The notes under the pieces: generated by a model
What the model was told of the DNA's origin: nothing
What the model saw: the letters and a program-made list of their open reading frames with translations, nothing else
The model's database searches: none
Shown here: positions 1-10,538 of the stretch, piece after piece
How positions within the stretch are numbered: the stretch's first letter is position 1
Layout: each line of letters opens with the position of its first letter
Translations under genes and position numbers: made by a program
Assembly: GCA_949710005.1 (NCBI GenBank)
Contig: OX453276.1
Span: forward strand, 24,067,349-24,131,348
Source of the DNA: Ricordea florida
Taxonomy: Eukaryota; Cnidaria; Anthozoa; Corallimorpharia; Ricordeidae
Direction of reading: 5' to 3'
Length of the DNA: 64,000 nt

Positions 1-73
1 CTCCAACCCTGGTTAACATCCACTGAATCTTAACGAAAGATTTTTTCTCTAACAGGTTTTTGTCCTCGTTAGA

Positions 74-1087
74 ATGGCTAATAGTTACATACGGCGGGGT
101 AACGTTTCCGCAGTCCAATCAAAAAAGCACTGTCATAGTCTTGACCCGTATGCCTGGCGTGAAAGCTTCTTGACAAAAGATGTCTACAAGAGTTTAGTGG
201 CCAGCACAACTGTTAACTCGGTAACAGCCGTCTTTATTATCATCTTTAACGCGCTGGTCATAGCAGTAGTTATAAGAAAACCGCAGCTAAGGTCCAATTA
301 CTCCATTCTGTTGGCGTGTTTGGCTGGAACTGATTTGTTGGTTGGTGCGCTTGTGCAGCCTCTTGTAATCGCAACAGATATCAAACGGATCGTGGGTGTA
401 GGACCACACTGTGCTCTTGACTGTGCCATGATCTTCCTATTTAACCTCATTGGTATTTCATCGTTTCATCATCTTTTTTTAATCAGTATCGAGCGTTATG
501 TCGCTATCAAACATCCTCTGAGATATCTAGAGATTGTAACAGAAAAGCGAATCATCATTGGAATACTGCTGGCGTGGGCTCTAGCATCACTGGAAACTGC
601 TCCTTTTATCTTTAAAGCAATGTCAGCCGACAAAGAAGAAACCCAGATTTTTTGGAATTACCGTGACATAGCACACACTATCTTAGGTTGTGTAATGGTA
701 ACTATGATCATTTATACAAACGCTTTTATTTACTCTGAAACATGTCGTCAAAAAAAGCGAATTAAAAGCGAGCAAGTTTCTCACCACGAGGCCGAAAGAT
801 TGAAAAAGGAGAGCAAGGCGGGAAGAACATCGATCGTTATTCTGATTGTTTTAGTCGTTTCCTATTCACCATACTTTGCATTAATTGCAATGTCCACTTA
901 TGTAAGAGAAGAGTTCGGATTAGTTGGTTTGTATGCCTTTTATTGTTGGTCTACAACTTTCGTTACACTATCGTCACTGCTCAACCCAATCATATACTGC
1001 ATTCGCCTGTCAAGCCTTCGTAAAGCCATATTACAAATGCTGCATCTTAGACAGGTTAGAATAAGTCCTGACATAGCTCTGAGGTAA
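74..1087 (+). CDS. Class A (rhodopsin-family) G protein-coupled receptor, intronless
   Basis: A 337-residue seven-transmembrane receptor that would sit in the plasma membrane and couple an unknown ligand to G proteins. Visible class A landmarks are TM1 with an N in FNALV (near residue 58), TM2 with LAGTD, TM3 ending in ERYVAIKHPLRY (an ERY variant of DRY), a long basic third intracellular loop (KKRIKSEQ... to RLKKESKAGR), TM6 with SYSPYF and TM7 with NPIIYC. The first ATG follows a pyrimidine-rich ctctaacag that could be the acceptor of a 5'UTR intron. It is only distantly related to the three other receptors in this window. General resemblance is to adenosine- or melanocortin-like cnidarian receptors; the ligand cannot be inferred. 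Confidence 0.85.
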   Translation: MANSYIRRGNVSAVQSKKHCHSLDPYAWRESFLTKDVYKSLVASTTVNSVTAVFIIIFNALVIAVVIRKPQLRSNYSILLACLAGTDLLVGALVQPLVIATDIKRIVGVGPHCALDCAMIFLFNLIGISSFHHLFLISIERYVAIKHPLRYLEIVTEKRIIIGILLAWALASLETAPFIFKAMSADKEETQIFWNYRDIAHTILGCVMVTMIIYTNAFIYSETCRQKKRIKSEQVSHHEAERLKKESKAGRTSIVILIVLVVSYSPYFALIAMSTYVREEFGLVGLYAFYCWSTTFVTLSSLLNPIIYCIRLSSLRKAILQMLHLRQVRISPDIALR

Positions 1088-1470
1088 TTCCCTCGTCACC
1101 TGCAACATGCAAATACGTCTGCAGTTTGTACGACTGGTAATGAGCTGGCATTGTTGTCAGTTTTTTCTTCGTTGCTGCTGAGGTTTCCAGGAACAGCATA
1201 GGGAGCTCTCAAAGAAACCGCTATAAACCACAGAGATTTGAATTTAAGCTGATAACTTTCACTTTAAATAGACGCTTCAAAATCGCAAACTTGGTTGCCT
1301 TTTTTCGGCTTACGTAATGAGTGTCGTTGTTGTTATATAAGAATTGATATATTTGCTATTACTTTTTTAGTGTAACATAAAAACAGGAAACTCGTTACTA
1401 GAAAACCTCAGAGCGCAAAGGACAGACTATGAAAAAAGTAAAATTAACCGTAATTACTACTAACCGCTCC
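1088..1470. other. Intergenic, no gene seen
   Basis: Downstream flank of the first receptor. I see no coding pattern, splice-bounded ORF or repeat here. Confidence 0.5.
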
Positions 1471-1785
1471 CCGGTTAGCTCAGTTAGTAGAGCGCCGGCC
1501 TGTTGAGCGGGAGATCGCGAGTTAAAACCTCGGTCGGACCAACACTCAAGGTCTTAATTTAACTGAGGAGAATGTGCTGCCTTTGTTATGACATCTGCAA
1601 ATGGTTAGACATTCTAGTCTCCTCGGATAAGGACGAAAAACTGTAGGCCCCGTCTCACAGCACTGTTCTTGTGGGACGTTAAAGATCCCACAACACTGTT
1701 CGAAAAGAGTAGGGGCCGTAGACCCTGGTATTGTGGTCGACCTTTGAGAACATTTGATTCTAATTAACTAATTAATTAATTGATA
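1471..1785 (+). repeat. tRNA-derived SINE, copy 1
   Basis: The head is tRNA-like, with A-box-like GGTTAGCTCAGTTAGTAGAGC and a B-box-like GAGTTAAAACCTC about 45 bases on. A non-tRNA body follows (ggtcttaa...gaggagaatgtgctgcc...cttgtgggacgttaaagatcccacaacactg). The same head plus body recurs at 52756-53030, so this is a dispersed family. The copy ends in an ATTAATTAATT tail typical of LINE-mobilised SINEs. Confidence 0.8.
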
Positions 1786-1889
1786 GGACAATTGATTTAA
1801 AGTGCCTTTGAACATGTCCAAATGAAAAAGAGCGCTACACAAATTCATTATCATTATCGTTACAATTATCAGGTAAGTGTATGAAATGC

Positions 1890-3030
1890 TGCCTGCCCAA
1901 GCCTAACAATCTGATAGCCAGGATTCTGATGTGGCCGAGACTTAATGCTACTGTCTTTTAAGAGCTGGATGGTAAAGGAGGAAGGGCGAGCAACCCCGCC
2001 AAGTAAAACCTGTTGCCGCTGCAGAAACCAAAACAGGGAAGAAGATGGAAACCAATCAGGAAACTGGATCCATGACGGGTAACACTCAATCTCGACCGGA
2101 CATTGACATCCAGATGGAAAACATCCTTAACACAACGGACGTGCTTAGAACTACATGCTGAAATGTCTGCACCCTCTACCGAACGGGAAAGGTAGCTCAA
2201 GTTAAGGGAATGATCCGATACAAAATCCAATCTATAGGAATAGAGAGAGAGACAGAGAGGATCTTGGGAATGCAAGGATGCGAAGTGGTTAAGAATACCT
2301 GCATATTTGCCAAGTTCTACGAGGAAATTAACCTGTTTATTGGAGGTACCATCTTTCAAATCATTCAGGACAACCGAAGCTCAACATACGTGACCTCTAC
2401 ACTGTTCTAGTAGAAGCAGTCAAGGTTAATATAGCCTTGAGGAAGAAGAACACGGAGGCTCAGAGATTAAAAGATACATTCAAACTAATCGATCAGGGAG
2501 AAGACTACAAGGAAATTACCAGGGGCAAGGTCACCACGCCTGAAGGAAGGACTGCAGAGAGGTCACTTTCACAAAGGCGAAGAAGTAACGAAGGGTGCCA
2601 AAAGAGACAAGAGGGCTTACAGATACAACTTAGCATCTGACGCGGAGGAGGCATATGATACCACCATCCAACATCTCCATGACACTCAGTGAGAGGGCTA
2701 GATGGGAAATTAGATAGCAACTTACAGAAGGAACCTGTGCGCTGGAGATATCAATTTAAGGGAGTTCTAAATTGGTACGACTCAACACTTGAGGTCCAAA
2801 TATCACCTACAACGAATTGATAGTGCAGAACCACCAACATTGCATGTCTTGAGGCAATCTGGCCATCGTCGTTCTCAAGAACGGAAAGGCTCCAGAGGCC
2901 GACCAGATCAATGCAGAGATGTAAACGACAGAGGTGGTAACTCACCAGAATACTTCCTTCAATCGCATCTCCAGAAATCTTGGACATTTGAGCCCGCGTA
3001 CCGATGCACGGCTTCGCTTAAAAAATAGAA
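1890..3030 (+). pseudogene. Decayed non-LTR retrotransposon (endonuclease and pre-RT pieces)
   Basis: Broken frames carry remnants typical of LINE ORF2. Around 2160-2260 the reading resembles an AP-endonuclease start (N-V-x-T-L-Y-R-T-G-K-x-A-Q-V-K followed by x-R-Y-K-I-Q-S-I-G-I). Around 2865-2930 a reading K-A-P-E-A-D-Q-I-N-A-E-M matches the conserved block just before the reverse transcriptase palm. Many stops and frameshifts; no intact ORF. Family assignment rests on these two blocks. Confidence 0.55.
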
Positions 3031-4380
3031 ATTCAAGATGGCGGAATAAAAACGTTCATGGGAGAAACACATATTGATAATGTAACTGAGGTGATGAACT
3101 GCATGAAGTTTGTAATTCCAATAGTATTTTATCTTGCGAAGAACGCTTGTCAGACATTGCAGCGAAGTAAAAGTCTGCTGGAAAATTGTAATGTGGCGCC
3201 AAAATGGTAATAACCGCTGACAGGAAATCTTGGATGTGGGCTCATGTTTTAGGGCACGCCGATGCTCAAAATCAGTGGAGAAAAACAGAAAGTATGCCCC
3301 TGTAGAGGCTGCTGACCAACATGGTCGTTAAATATTTTAAAAATGGAAGAATAAACCTTTCAAATGATGCCTTTTGAGCGAAATTTGAGGCAATTGTGGC
3401 CGAGATATCGCTTCTTGAACTCGGCATATTTTGCGGATTTTACCGTGGGATTTCAATGGATTGTGCTCGACGGCATTTGTGGATGGGTTTCAATCAGAGC
3501 AAATACACATGAAAGGTAAACTACACAGCTTATAAACGGTTTTGTCAGCTAGGTTAAAGCATGTTTTTATTAAGTCTGGTTGCACATTTCTCCCATCATG
3601 CTTACTTTTTCGGAAATCACAATTTAAAAACTATGCTTCTTCCCGAATTCGTTGAAAATGTCATACAGATCCTGTTAAATTTAAGGAACTCCAACTCGGA
3701 AAGAAAAGTTTTGCAAATACACATTAATTTCGTTTACTTTTGCCATGATTTTCTCAAAAAATGTCTCATTATATATCAGCCTATTAGGCCACACTTGCAC
3801 ATTTTTGCTATCTTTACTCCTTTGGAAAATATTCGCTGTTTATTCACGATTCCCATACAAATCCCTATAGAATTTTGCGAACATGATCCAGTCCGAAACA
3901 CGAAATTTGATTACGCAATCGCTCGCGTGTCCAAGATTTCTGGAGATGCTTTTTGTTAGTAACGTTGTTTGAAAATTTCAACTGGATGACTGCAAGGTGA
4001 TTTTTAACCTTTTCTGTAATTACAGAAATTTCATTCACGGAAAAATTGGGGAGTTAGAAACACACACAAAAAACGGAAGGCTGGCCTGAAAGTGAAGTTG
4101 TTGTAAAAAGAAGACCTCACAGACACCAACAACTGGAGAGACATCATGCTACCGTCAGTTACCAGCTAAGTCCTCAAGTAGAGTCATGTTTAACAGAATT
4201 TCATCAATAGTCGAGCCTCATCTACGTAAGGATCCGGTGAGAGTTCGAAAAGGGAGGTTCTTCGTTGATCAAATATCCAGTCTAACGAGTGGAATGTATC
4301 ACCATGTGTCAAATTATAGATTTTGCCAAGCCCTTGACAGCAGCCAGCCAGCTCTTTGGAAGATCCTCTAGCCCACGGCA
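3031..4380. other. No recognisable gene
   Basis: A-T rich sequence with a 132-codon open frame at 3561-3959 that shows no family motif or codon regularity. It may be further decayed retroelement or intergenic sequence. Confidence 0.4.
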
Positions 4381-4394
4381 TCTCTGCTTTAGTC

Positions 4395-4530
4395 AGACTT
4401 CCAAGCTAGAGTAATATGCGGATCAAACTTCATAGAGAGCTTTCCAATCAAACCTGAAGTAAGACAAGGTTGCTTACTCTCATCCCTCCTCTTCACACTC
4501 TATATTGACGGGCAAGCAGAGGAATTACCT
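4395..4530 (+). pseudogene. Reverse transcriptase fragment
   Basis: A short reading S-F-P-I-K-P-E-V-R-Q-G-C-L-L-S-S-L-L-F followed by T-L-Y-I-D-G matches the conserved R-Q-G-C-x-L-S-P-L-L-F motif of non-LTR reverse transcriptases. Probably the continuation of the decayed element to its left. Confidence 0.6.
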
Positions 4531-4708
4531 GGCAAAAAAAAACAAGCCGCTTTCTCCAATGCATAACTCTCCTAACCAACTCTGTAGTGCGCAATTGTTT
4601 TACTTTTTCGTAGAGATATCAAGCGTTAGTAGTATGGCGGGGATTCAATGGATACCCATCGGCCAGAAACACTGTTCTTGACTTTCAAAGCTACGTTATT
4701 CACTCTAT

Positions 4709-4836
4709 TATACAGTAGCAGTAGTAGCAGCAGCAGCAGTAGCAGTAGCAGTAGCAGTAGCAGTAGTAGTAGTAGTAGTAGTACTAGTACTAGTACTAGT
4801 AGTAGTTGTAATAGTAGTAGTACTAGTAGATTCTAA
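4709..4836. repeat. (AGT/AGC)n microsatellite
   Basis: About 125 bases of uninterrupted trinucleotide repeat, mainly agt with agc and act variants. It opens a poly-serine frame on the plus strand that is only a by-product of the repeat. Confidence 0.95.
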
Positions 4837-4884
4837 GTAGTACGTAAATTCTAAATATAATTCAGCCTAAATTTAATCCAATCT

Positions 4885-5725
4885 TTAAGAATTTATGAAC
4901 ATAAGTCGCAGTTCCTGCAGTCTTCTAAAAGAGGAGTTAACTCTTTTTTTCTTAATGCTTTGTTTAAATCTGGTCAATGTTGGACTCTCCCTATCCGGTG
5001 GGCTTAGTTTGCTCCATAAGAGGGGTCCAAGATAGCGTAATGAGTGCTTACCGTAACGTACAGTTCTAAACCGTGGGACATTAAAGTGCGCGTTTCTTAG
5101 GTTGTATCCTTTGTGGGTCGCGTGGAAAAGATCAGCAATGTACTGTGGTACAAGGCCGTTTTTAACTTTGTACATCAAGGTGGCTATGTTTCGAAGCCTT
5201 CCTTCATACAAAGTAGTGAGACAGGCTCTTTCTACGAGTTCACCAAAAGATTTAGATTTTGACTTAAAAACTGCTCTCAGTGCACGCTCTTGGACTCGTT
5301 CAAGTTTGCGCTAATCAGACGATTTACAAAAGTGTCATACAACATCGCAGTAGGTCAAGTAAGGTAGAATGGCAGATTTGTAAAAGTTGTAGTTTAGCAG
5401 AGCAAGGTATGATATTTCGCAACCTCACTAACACTCCAACTTCTTAACTTACTCTCTGACTAATGTCTTTGATATGTTCATTACATGTTAATTTATCATC
5501 ATTGTTTACTCCCAGAATTATAAGTTTGTCAGAAGACTTAACCACTCTTGAATGAATTTCAAGTGGCACTTCATTTACACACTCATTATTTGAAGGCTTC
5601 GGGTCGATGGCAATGATCTGAAATTTGCTGGGATTGGCCTTTAAGAGGTTTTTTTTGTACCACTGCGTGATCTTCTCGGTTTCTTTCGGTTTTTTCAAAC
5701 ACGACAAAGTCAACGTGAAAAACAA
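4885..5725 (-). pseudogene. 3' half of a LINE reverse transcriptase, decayed
   Basis: Minus-strand fragments in order: 5725-5444 reads like the RT C-terminal region (N-L-L-K-A-N-P-S-K-F-Q...L-G-V-N-N-D-D-K-L...H-I-K-D-I-S), and 5211-4885 reads like the domain after it (Y-K-V-K-N-G-L-V-P-Q-Y-I-A-D-L-F...Y-N-L-R-N...L-W-S-K-L-S-P). The two are separated by frameshifts and stops. An independent insertion from the plus-strand remnants upstream. Confidence 0.7.
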
Positions 5726-5759
5726 AAAATGATGAAAAGAAACTAAAAAATGGTAAAAT

Positions 5760-6679
5760 TCAAATCAAAACAGGTCTGTGACTCTCGTGGGCTTTAGTTC
5801 TTATCATTTCGGGTTGTTCTCGCGCTTTTAATGTCCTTTTGGCTTGTACTTTTCACACCGGTTTGCTTTAAGGCGAGCGCCTTTTTCCGTCGATGGGTTT
5901 CTAGTTTTTATCCCATATTACTTGCTTCGAATAAAAATTGCTCTGTCTGACTGCTTTTCCAGATAATGTTGTCATACTGGTTGTACATGTCGTTCTAATT
6001 AAGAACTCCTCGCACCCTTCGTTTCCAAAGTAGTCTGTCAGCAGTCAGTTGTTTCCCACGAAAGTTATTTCCGATCTTCAATGAAACTTTCAATTACGAC
6101 CTCCAAACTTTACTATCTTCTGGTAATTTAAGACTTTGTTCAAATCTTTTGTGATATATTACTTTAATTGCTATTTTTTCTCTAGTTTAACCAAAGATAG
6201 TGGAACAAAGAGATTTAAGGTGTCTCGTTTGATGCATGGAAAGAAAACCCCTATCGCTGCATACCGTTTGGTTACAATATAAAGGTGGAAGTCCGTAAAC
6301 GCTTTGAATTTTAGCTCAAGTTGTCGCTGTTGTACCTAAAACACCGCCAGTTTAATCTCGTTTACATTCTTGCAAAGATAGTATTGTTTACCGTCTCAAG
6401 ATCCACAATGCTCGGATAGGTTTTGTGTTTTTTAGGTTACCTATAGTGTGCGGAGAAAGAAGCATCATCAAGTCTCCCAAGACTATTCACACTGTCTCGC
6501 CTTCACCTGTCCTTAGCGGTCTCTTTCACTTGGTCGCAATATGCACTGTAAACAATGTTATCTGCTAAATTGGTTTGTGTGTGAAGGAGCCATTTCTTTA
6601 TTTTTATTATTATTATTGAGCAAAATTTTGGAAAAGAAAGTGGTTGAAACGAGACTAACATAAATCAATTGAAAAAAAT
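5760..6679 (+). promoter_or_regulatory. 5' flank of the receptor gene, conserved with the inverted paralog
   Basis: This flank is recognisably the reverse complement of about 31,400-32,290 upstream of the fourth receptor: the blocks around the cacctgtccttagcggtctc sequence, the ttgtcatactggttgtac block and the cagtcagttgtttccc block all recur. The part from about 6399 also recurs directly at 9641-9952. Conservation over roughly 0.9 kb may simply reflect segmental duplication; it marks the likely promoter interval, but no specific element can be named. Confidence 0.45.
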
Positions 6680-7633
6680 ATGAACACTAGTGGAGCCGGC
6701 GAAATCGCAGACATCTATGACCTATTTGAGTTGGTGTGCCAAACATTCAGTGATGCTGTGGAACAGGATATGTACGCTCATTACACGTACGTAGCTTTAT
6801 CTGCTGTGAACATCATCCTGTCCATCATGACAATGGTGGGAAATATTCTCATTATCGACTCTCTTCAGAAGGAATCTTCCCTTCATCCACCAACAAAACT
6901 CCTGTTTCGTTGTCTTGCTTCGACAGATTTCGGAGTTGGTCTCGTAGTTCAGCCCTTATACGGCGCTTTCTTGATCGCTTTATTAAGAAAAAACTCAAAG
7001 AGTTGTTGGCAATCTCTTACTTTAACCTATTATGCAGCCAGTGCATTAACTGTGATATCTCTACTGATATTGGTACTCATAAGTTTGGACAGATTTCTCG
7101 CTCTGTCGTTGGGATTGCGATACAGACAAGTTGTGACGGTGAAGCGAGTTGCTGTAACTGTGGCCTCTACTTCGTTCTTGGTAATTACTCATAGTGTTAG
7201 CATATATCTATGGAACTCTTCACTTCTGTATTTTTCTATCTGGCCTGCCACAATTGCAGCACTTTCCGTGACAATTTTAACCATTGCTTACACAAAAGTA
7301 TTACTCGCTCTTCGACACCAACAAATGCAAATTCAAGCAAATGTGAATCAACAACAGATTAACTGTAATACGAGGCAATTAAGAAAAACTATGTCGGCGG
7401 TGATTTGGGTTTTGGGTTCGATGGGGGCATGCACTGTCCCGCTTTCTATTGTCATGGCAGTGGTTGGAGCAGATCCATCTTCACTAAGCAGATTGATAAT
7501 TGCTTGTGGATTATCAGGAACTGTGGTTTTCTTTAATTCAACTGTTAATCCAGTTATTTACTGCTGGAGAATGGGAAATTTGAGGCAAGCAATGAAAGAT
7601 ACAATCCGACAAGTCCTGCGTTTATCAAGTTAG
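6680..7633 (+). CDS. Class A G protein-coupled receptor, intronless, intact tandem copy
   Basis: A 317-residue receptor of the plasma membrane. N-glycosylation-type NTS at residue 2; TM1 with GNILII; TM2 with CLASTDFGVGL; a TM3 end of SLDRFLALSLGLRY (DRF instead of DRY); a glutamine-rich third loop (RHQQMQIQANVNQQQ); TM7 with NSTVNPVIYCWRM; a short C-tail. Two close paralogs lie at 9953/26370 (interrupted) and 30411-31364 (inverted). Length and missing introns fit the expanded cnidarian class A receptors; ligand unknown. The ATG chosen is the first in frame and is conserved in the paralogs. Confidence 0.88.
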   Translation: MNTSGAGEIADIYDLFELVCQTFSDAVEQDMYAHYTYVALSAVNIILSIMTMVGNILIIDSLQKESSLHPPTKLLFRCLASTDFGVGLVVQPLYGAFLIALLRKNSKSCWQSLTLTYYAASALTVISLLILVLISLDRFLALSLGLRYRQVVTVKRVAVTVASTSFLVITHSVSIYLWNSSLLYFSIWPATIAALSVTILTIAYTKVLLALRHQQMQIQANVNQQQINCNTRQLRKTMSAVIWVLGSMGACTVPLSIVMAVVGADPSSLSRLIIACGLSGTVVFFNSTVNPVIYCWRMGNLRQAMKDTIRQVLRLSS

Positions 7634-8680
7634 ATTATGGAGCGAATATTGTTGAATAACATCTGAAAAATAAGAGATTCAACTTTAGTAATAAGATTCG
7701 ATAAGTCCTGTGTCTAGCAAGTTAGAATACAGAGTGAAATGCAACAAGAGAAGGACATGAGCAGTTGTGGCCCGATTTAACAGTAGCTTGGTTTAGTACC
7801 TTTTTGCCTTTTTTTCATAACATTAAAACCTTTACCAAGGTGAAGCATCGACGGTCCTCGGCATACCCATAATGAAGGAAAATGGCGAGCTACTTTTAAA
7901 ACAACATGGTAATCGGGGCAGTGTTTTCCCCCACAAGAGCATACACAAGGCAACACTGGTGTGCCCGGACCTCATAACAGAGAACAAGATCGACTTCATC
8001 TGTATTGCTAAGAATTTGAGATCATTACATGACCTACGGGTCAAGACAGAAGCAAATGTTGCATCGGAGAATCATCTGAAAGTCGTCAAACTGAAGATAA
8101 AGTTGAGAAGAAATGAAACAAGTTAAGAAAGAAGAGTGCGATATGTGGATATCCTGAGGGACGCAAGGACAAGAGAGATTCAGAGTGGCACTGTTGAACA
8201 GATACCAAGTCCTACCAAGTCCTATGCTTGCGAAGAAGGAAGGGCTTTTGGTAGAGACATACAGAAACATACGACAAAGGAAAAAAATGTAAAAATGCAG
8301 TAATTATCAGCTACCGAACAGGGGGCAGCAAAGGAAGAAGCGCATTAACATTCTCAGGCGCTGATGTAGAATAAATGGTGACCGATTTCCTAAACGACCG
8401 AATTTTTTTGGATTTAACTCCCTTAAGTCCCGCTTTCTAAGTCTCTCAGTCATGAGAGTCTCTGAGACAGGATATTGGCCAGTTCCTTTCTCCTCAGATT
8501 TCAACTTGAAAAGTTTTTCTTTTCACTAAAAAGTATATTTTTCATAATGGAAAATCTGACCGATTCCAGCAAAACGGTGGAAACCGGTGTGGATCCGCGC
8601 CTGATCATACTGAAGCAAACAGTAAAGTGAGGAGAAACATCAGACCAGATGAGAGGTTCTTAATGTATATGAAACACCAT
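7634..8680. other. Receptor 3' flank, duplicated
   Basis: No gene seen. The flank is repeated after the interrupted copy from about 26,736 onward. Short open frames (for example 7872-8126) are shared by both copies but have no recognisable product. Confidence 0.5.
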
Positions 8681-8681
8681 T

Positions 8682-9560
8682 ATGACACAACATACAGGCT
8701 TGTGGGAAAGCTTGGACGAACAGAACACTTTGAAGGGCTTCTTAATATACTATCTTCAGCATGAAAATACATCGGACATCACCGATGCAGGGGAGCACCT
8801 GCCAGTTGGTTGTGGAACTCCTACCAGAGCAGAAATCCGTAAGGCCATCAAACAGTTGAAGAATAGCAGGGAAGCCGGCACAGATGAGATTTCAGGGAAA
8901 GAATTTTAAGTAGATCGATAGATGCCAGCTGGATGCTTCATGAATGTCTTTGAGAAAGTCTGGGAAGAAGAAGAGATCCTCGTGGAGTGAAAGAAAGGTC
9001 TCCTGATCAAGGTCCCCAAGAAAGGAGACCTCAACGTATATATGTTCAAACTGTAGAGGAATCACGCTCCTGTCCGTACCCGGGAAAGTACTGCACAGAG
9101 TCAACTTGAAAAGGTTTAGAGGACCACTAGATGTAAGTCTCCGGGACCACAAAGCTAGCTTCATAGGCCAGGCAGGTCACACATATACCGAACAGATCAC
9201 AACACTGAGAATCATAGTGGAAGTCAGTTAAATGAAATTCCTTTCTTTAGGTCAATTTCGTCGACTACGAGAAGGCCAAGAAAAGGAGATAAAATGGAAG
9301 CTGCCTTGACATTATTGTGTACCCACGAAGTTCGTCAACCTGTTAGGAACTCTTAACGAATTGTCTTAAGGACTAGTTCATGAAAAGCATTTGAGAGAGA
9401 GGTTTGAGGTAAAAACTACTTGCCTGATATCACCATTTTTGTTTCTCTTGGCAACAGACTGGATCGTTAACTCTACTCAGTACAAACAGGAAAAAGGAAT
9501 GTGATCCGGTGAACCCTGTGGTCTCAGCTGGATAACCTTGGTTTTGGTGCCCTATAATAT
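8682..9560 (+). pseudogene. LINE reverse transcriptase remnant inside the duplicated unit
   Basis: Residual reading T-R-A-E-I-R-K-A-I-K-Q-L-K-N-S-R-E-A-G-T followed by D-E-I-S matches the pre-RT block of non-LTR elements. Further on, about 9410-9480, a broken C-L-I-S-P-F-L-F-L-L-A-T-D-W-I-V follows the RT R-Q-G-C motif position. Stops and frameshifts throughout. The insertion predates the tandem duplication because part of it recurs at 27,900-28,150. Confidence 0.65.
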
Positions 9561-9839
9561 AGCACCCCTAGGCCTGTCACACAACATGAGCAGATGCAGG
9601 AAAAAAAATTGAAATGCATTATGCATCAGAGCAAGTGGCAAGATCCACAATGTTCGGATAGGTTTTGTGTTCTTTTAGGTTACCTATGGTGTGCAGAGAA
9701 AGAAGCATCGTCAAATCTCCCAAGACTATTCACACTGTCTCCCCTTCACCTGTCCTTAGCGGTCTCTTTCACTTGGTCGCAATAAGCACTGTAAACAATA
9801 TTATCTGCTAAATTGGTTTGTGTGTGAAGGAGCCATTTC

Positions 9840-9842
<3 letters not shown>

Positions 9843-9890
<48 letters not shown>

Positions 9891-9892
9891 GA
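9843..9892. repeat. (ATT)n microsatellite
   Basis: About 17 units of att; the homologous site in unit A (about 6603-6618) has only about five, so the repeat expanded after duplication or shrank in the other copy. Confidence 0.95.
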
Positions 9893-9952
9893 GCAAAATG
9901 TTTGAAAAGAAACTGGTTGGAACGAGACTAACATAAATCAATTGAAAAAAAT

Positions 9953-10538
9953 ATGAACACTAGTGGAGCCGGCGAAATCGCAGACATCTATGACCTATTT
10001 GAGTTGGTGTGCCAAACATTCAGTGATGCTGTGGGACAGGATATGTACGCTCATTACACGTACGTAGCTTTATCTGCTGAGAATATCATCCTGTCCATCA
10101 TGACAATGGTGGGAAATATTCTCATTATCGACTCTCTTCAGAAGGAATCTTCCCCTCATCCACCAACAAAACTCCTGTTTCGTTGTCTTGCTTCGACAGA
10201 TTTCCGAGTTGGTCTCGTAGTTCAGCCCTTATACGGCGCGTTCTTGATCACTTTGTTAAGAAAAAACTCAAAGAGTTGTTGGCAATCTCTTACTTTAAGC
10301 TATTATGCAGCCAGTGCCTTAACTGTGATATCTCTACTGATATTGGTACTTATAAGTTTGGACAGATTTCTCGCTCTGTCGTTGGGATTGCGATACAGAC
10401 AAGTTGTGACGGTGAAGCGAGTTGCTGTAACTGTGGCCTCTACCTCGTCCTTGGTCATTACTCATAGTGTTAGCATATATCTATGGAACTCTTCACTTCT
10501 GTATTTTTCTATCTGGCCTGCCACAATTGCAGTACTTT
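9953..10538 (+). pseudogene. Class A GPCR, 5' part, split by the viral-type element
   Basis: Residues 1 to about 195 of a near-identical paralog of the receptor at 6680-7633. The frame runs to the target duplication acttt and then into the element's terminal repeat, where it stops after a few foreign codons. It keeps the NTS N-terminus, CLASTDF in TM2 and SLDRFLALSL in TM3, and breaks in TM5 after PATIAVL. The rest of the gene is at 26370-26735 on the far side of the insertion. Confidence 0.93.
10534..10538. repeat. Left target site duplication acttt
   Basis: Five bases acttt before the element are repeated at 26370-26374 after it. The uninterrupted paralog at 7257-7269 reads gcagcactttcc with a single acttt, which confirms the duplication. 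Confidence 0.9.

Larger units (their letters stand above)
6399..9640. repeat. Tandem segmental duplication, unit A
   Basis: Unit A starts at caagatccacaatg(c)tcgg and ends at attatgcatcagagcaagtgg. The next base begins unit B with the same start sequence. It contains the intact receptor 6680-7633, its 5' flank and a 3' flank with reverse transcriptase remnants. Unit B (9641-28178) has the same order once the inserted element and a MITE are removed, so the breakpoints are visible directly. Confidence 0.75.

Noticed and set aside
4648..4836. Poly-serine protein
   Set aside because: The frame is a by-product of the AGT/AGC microsatellite.
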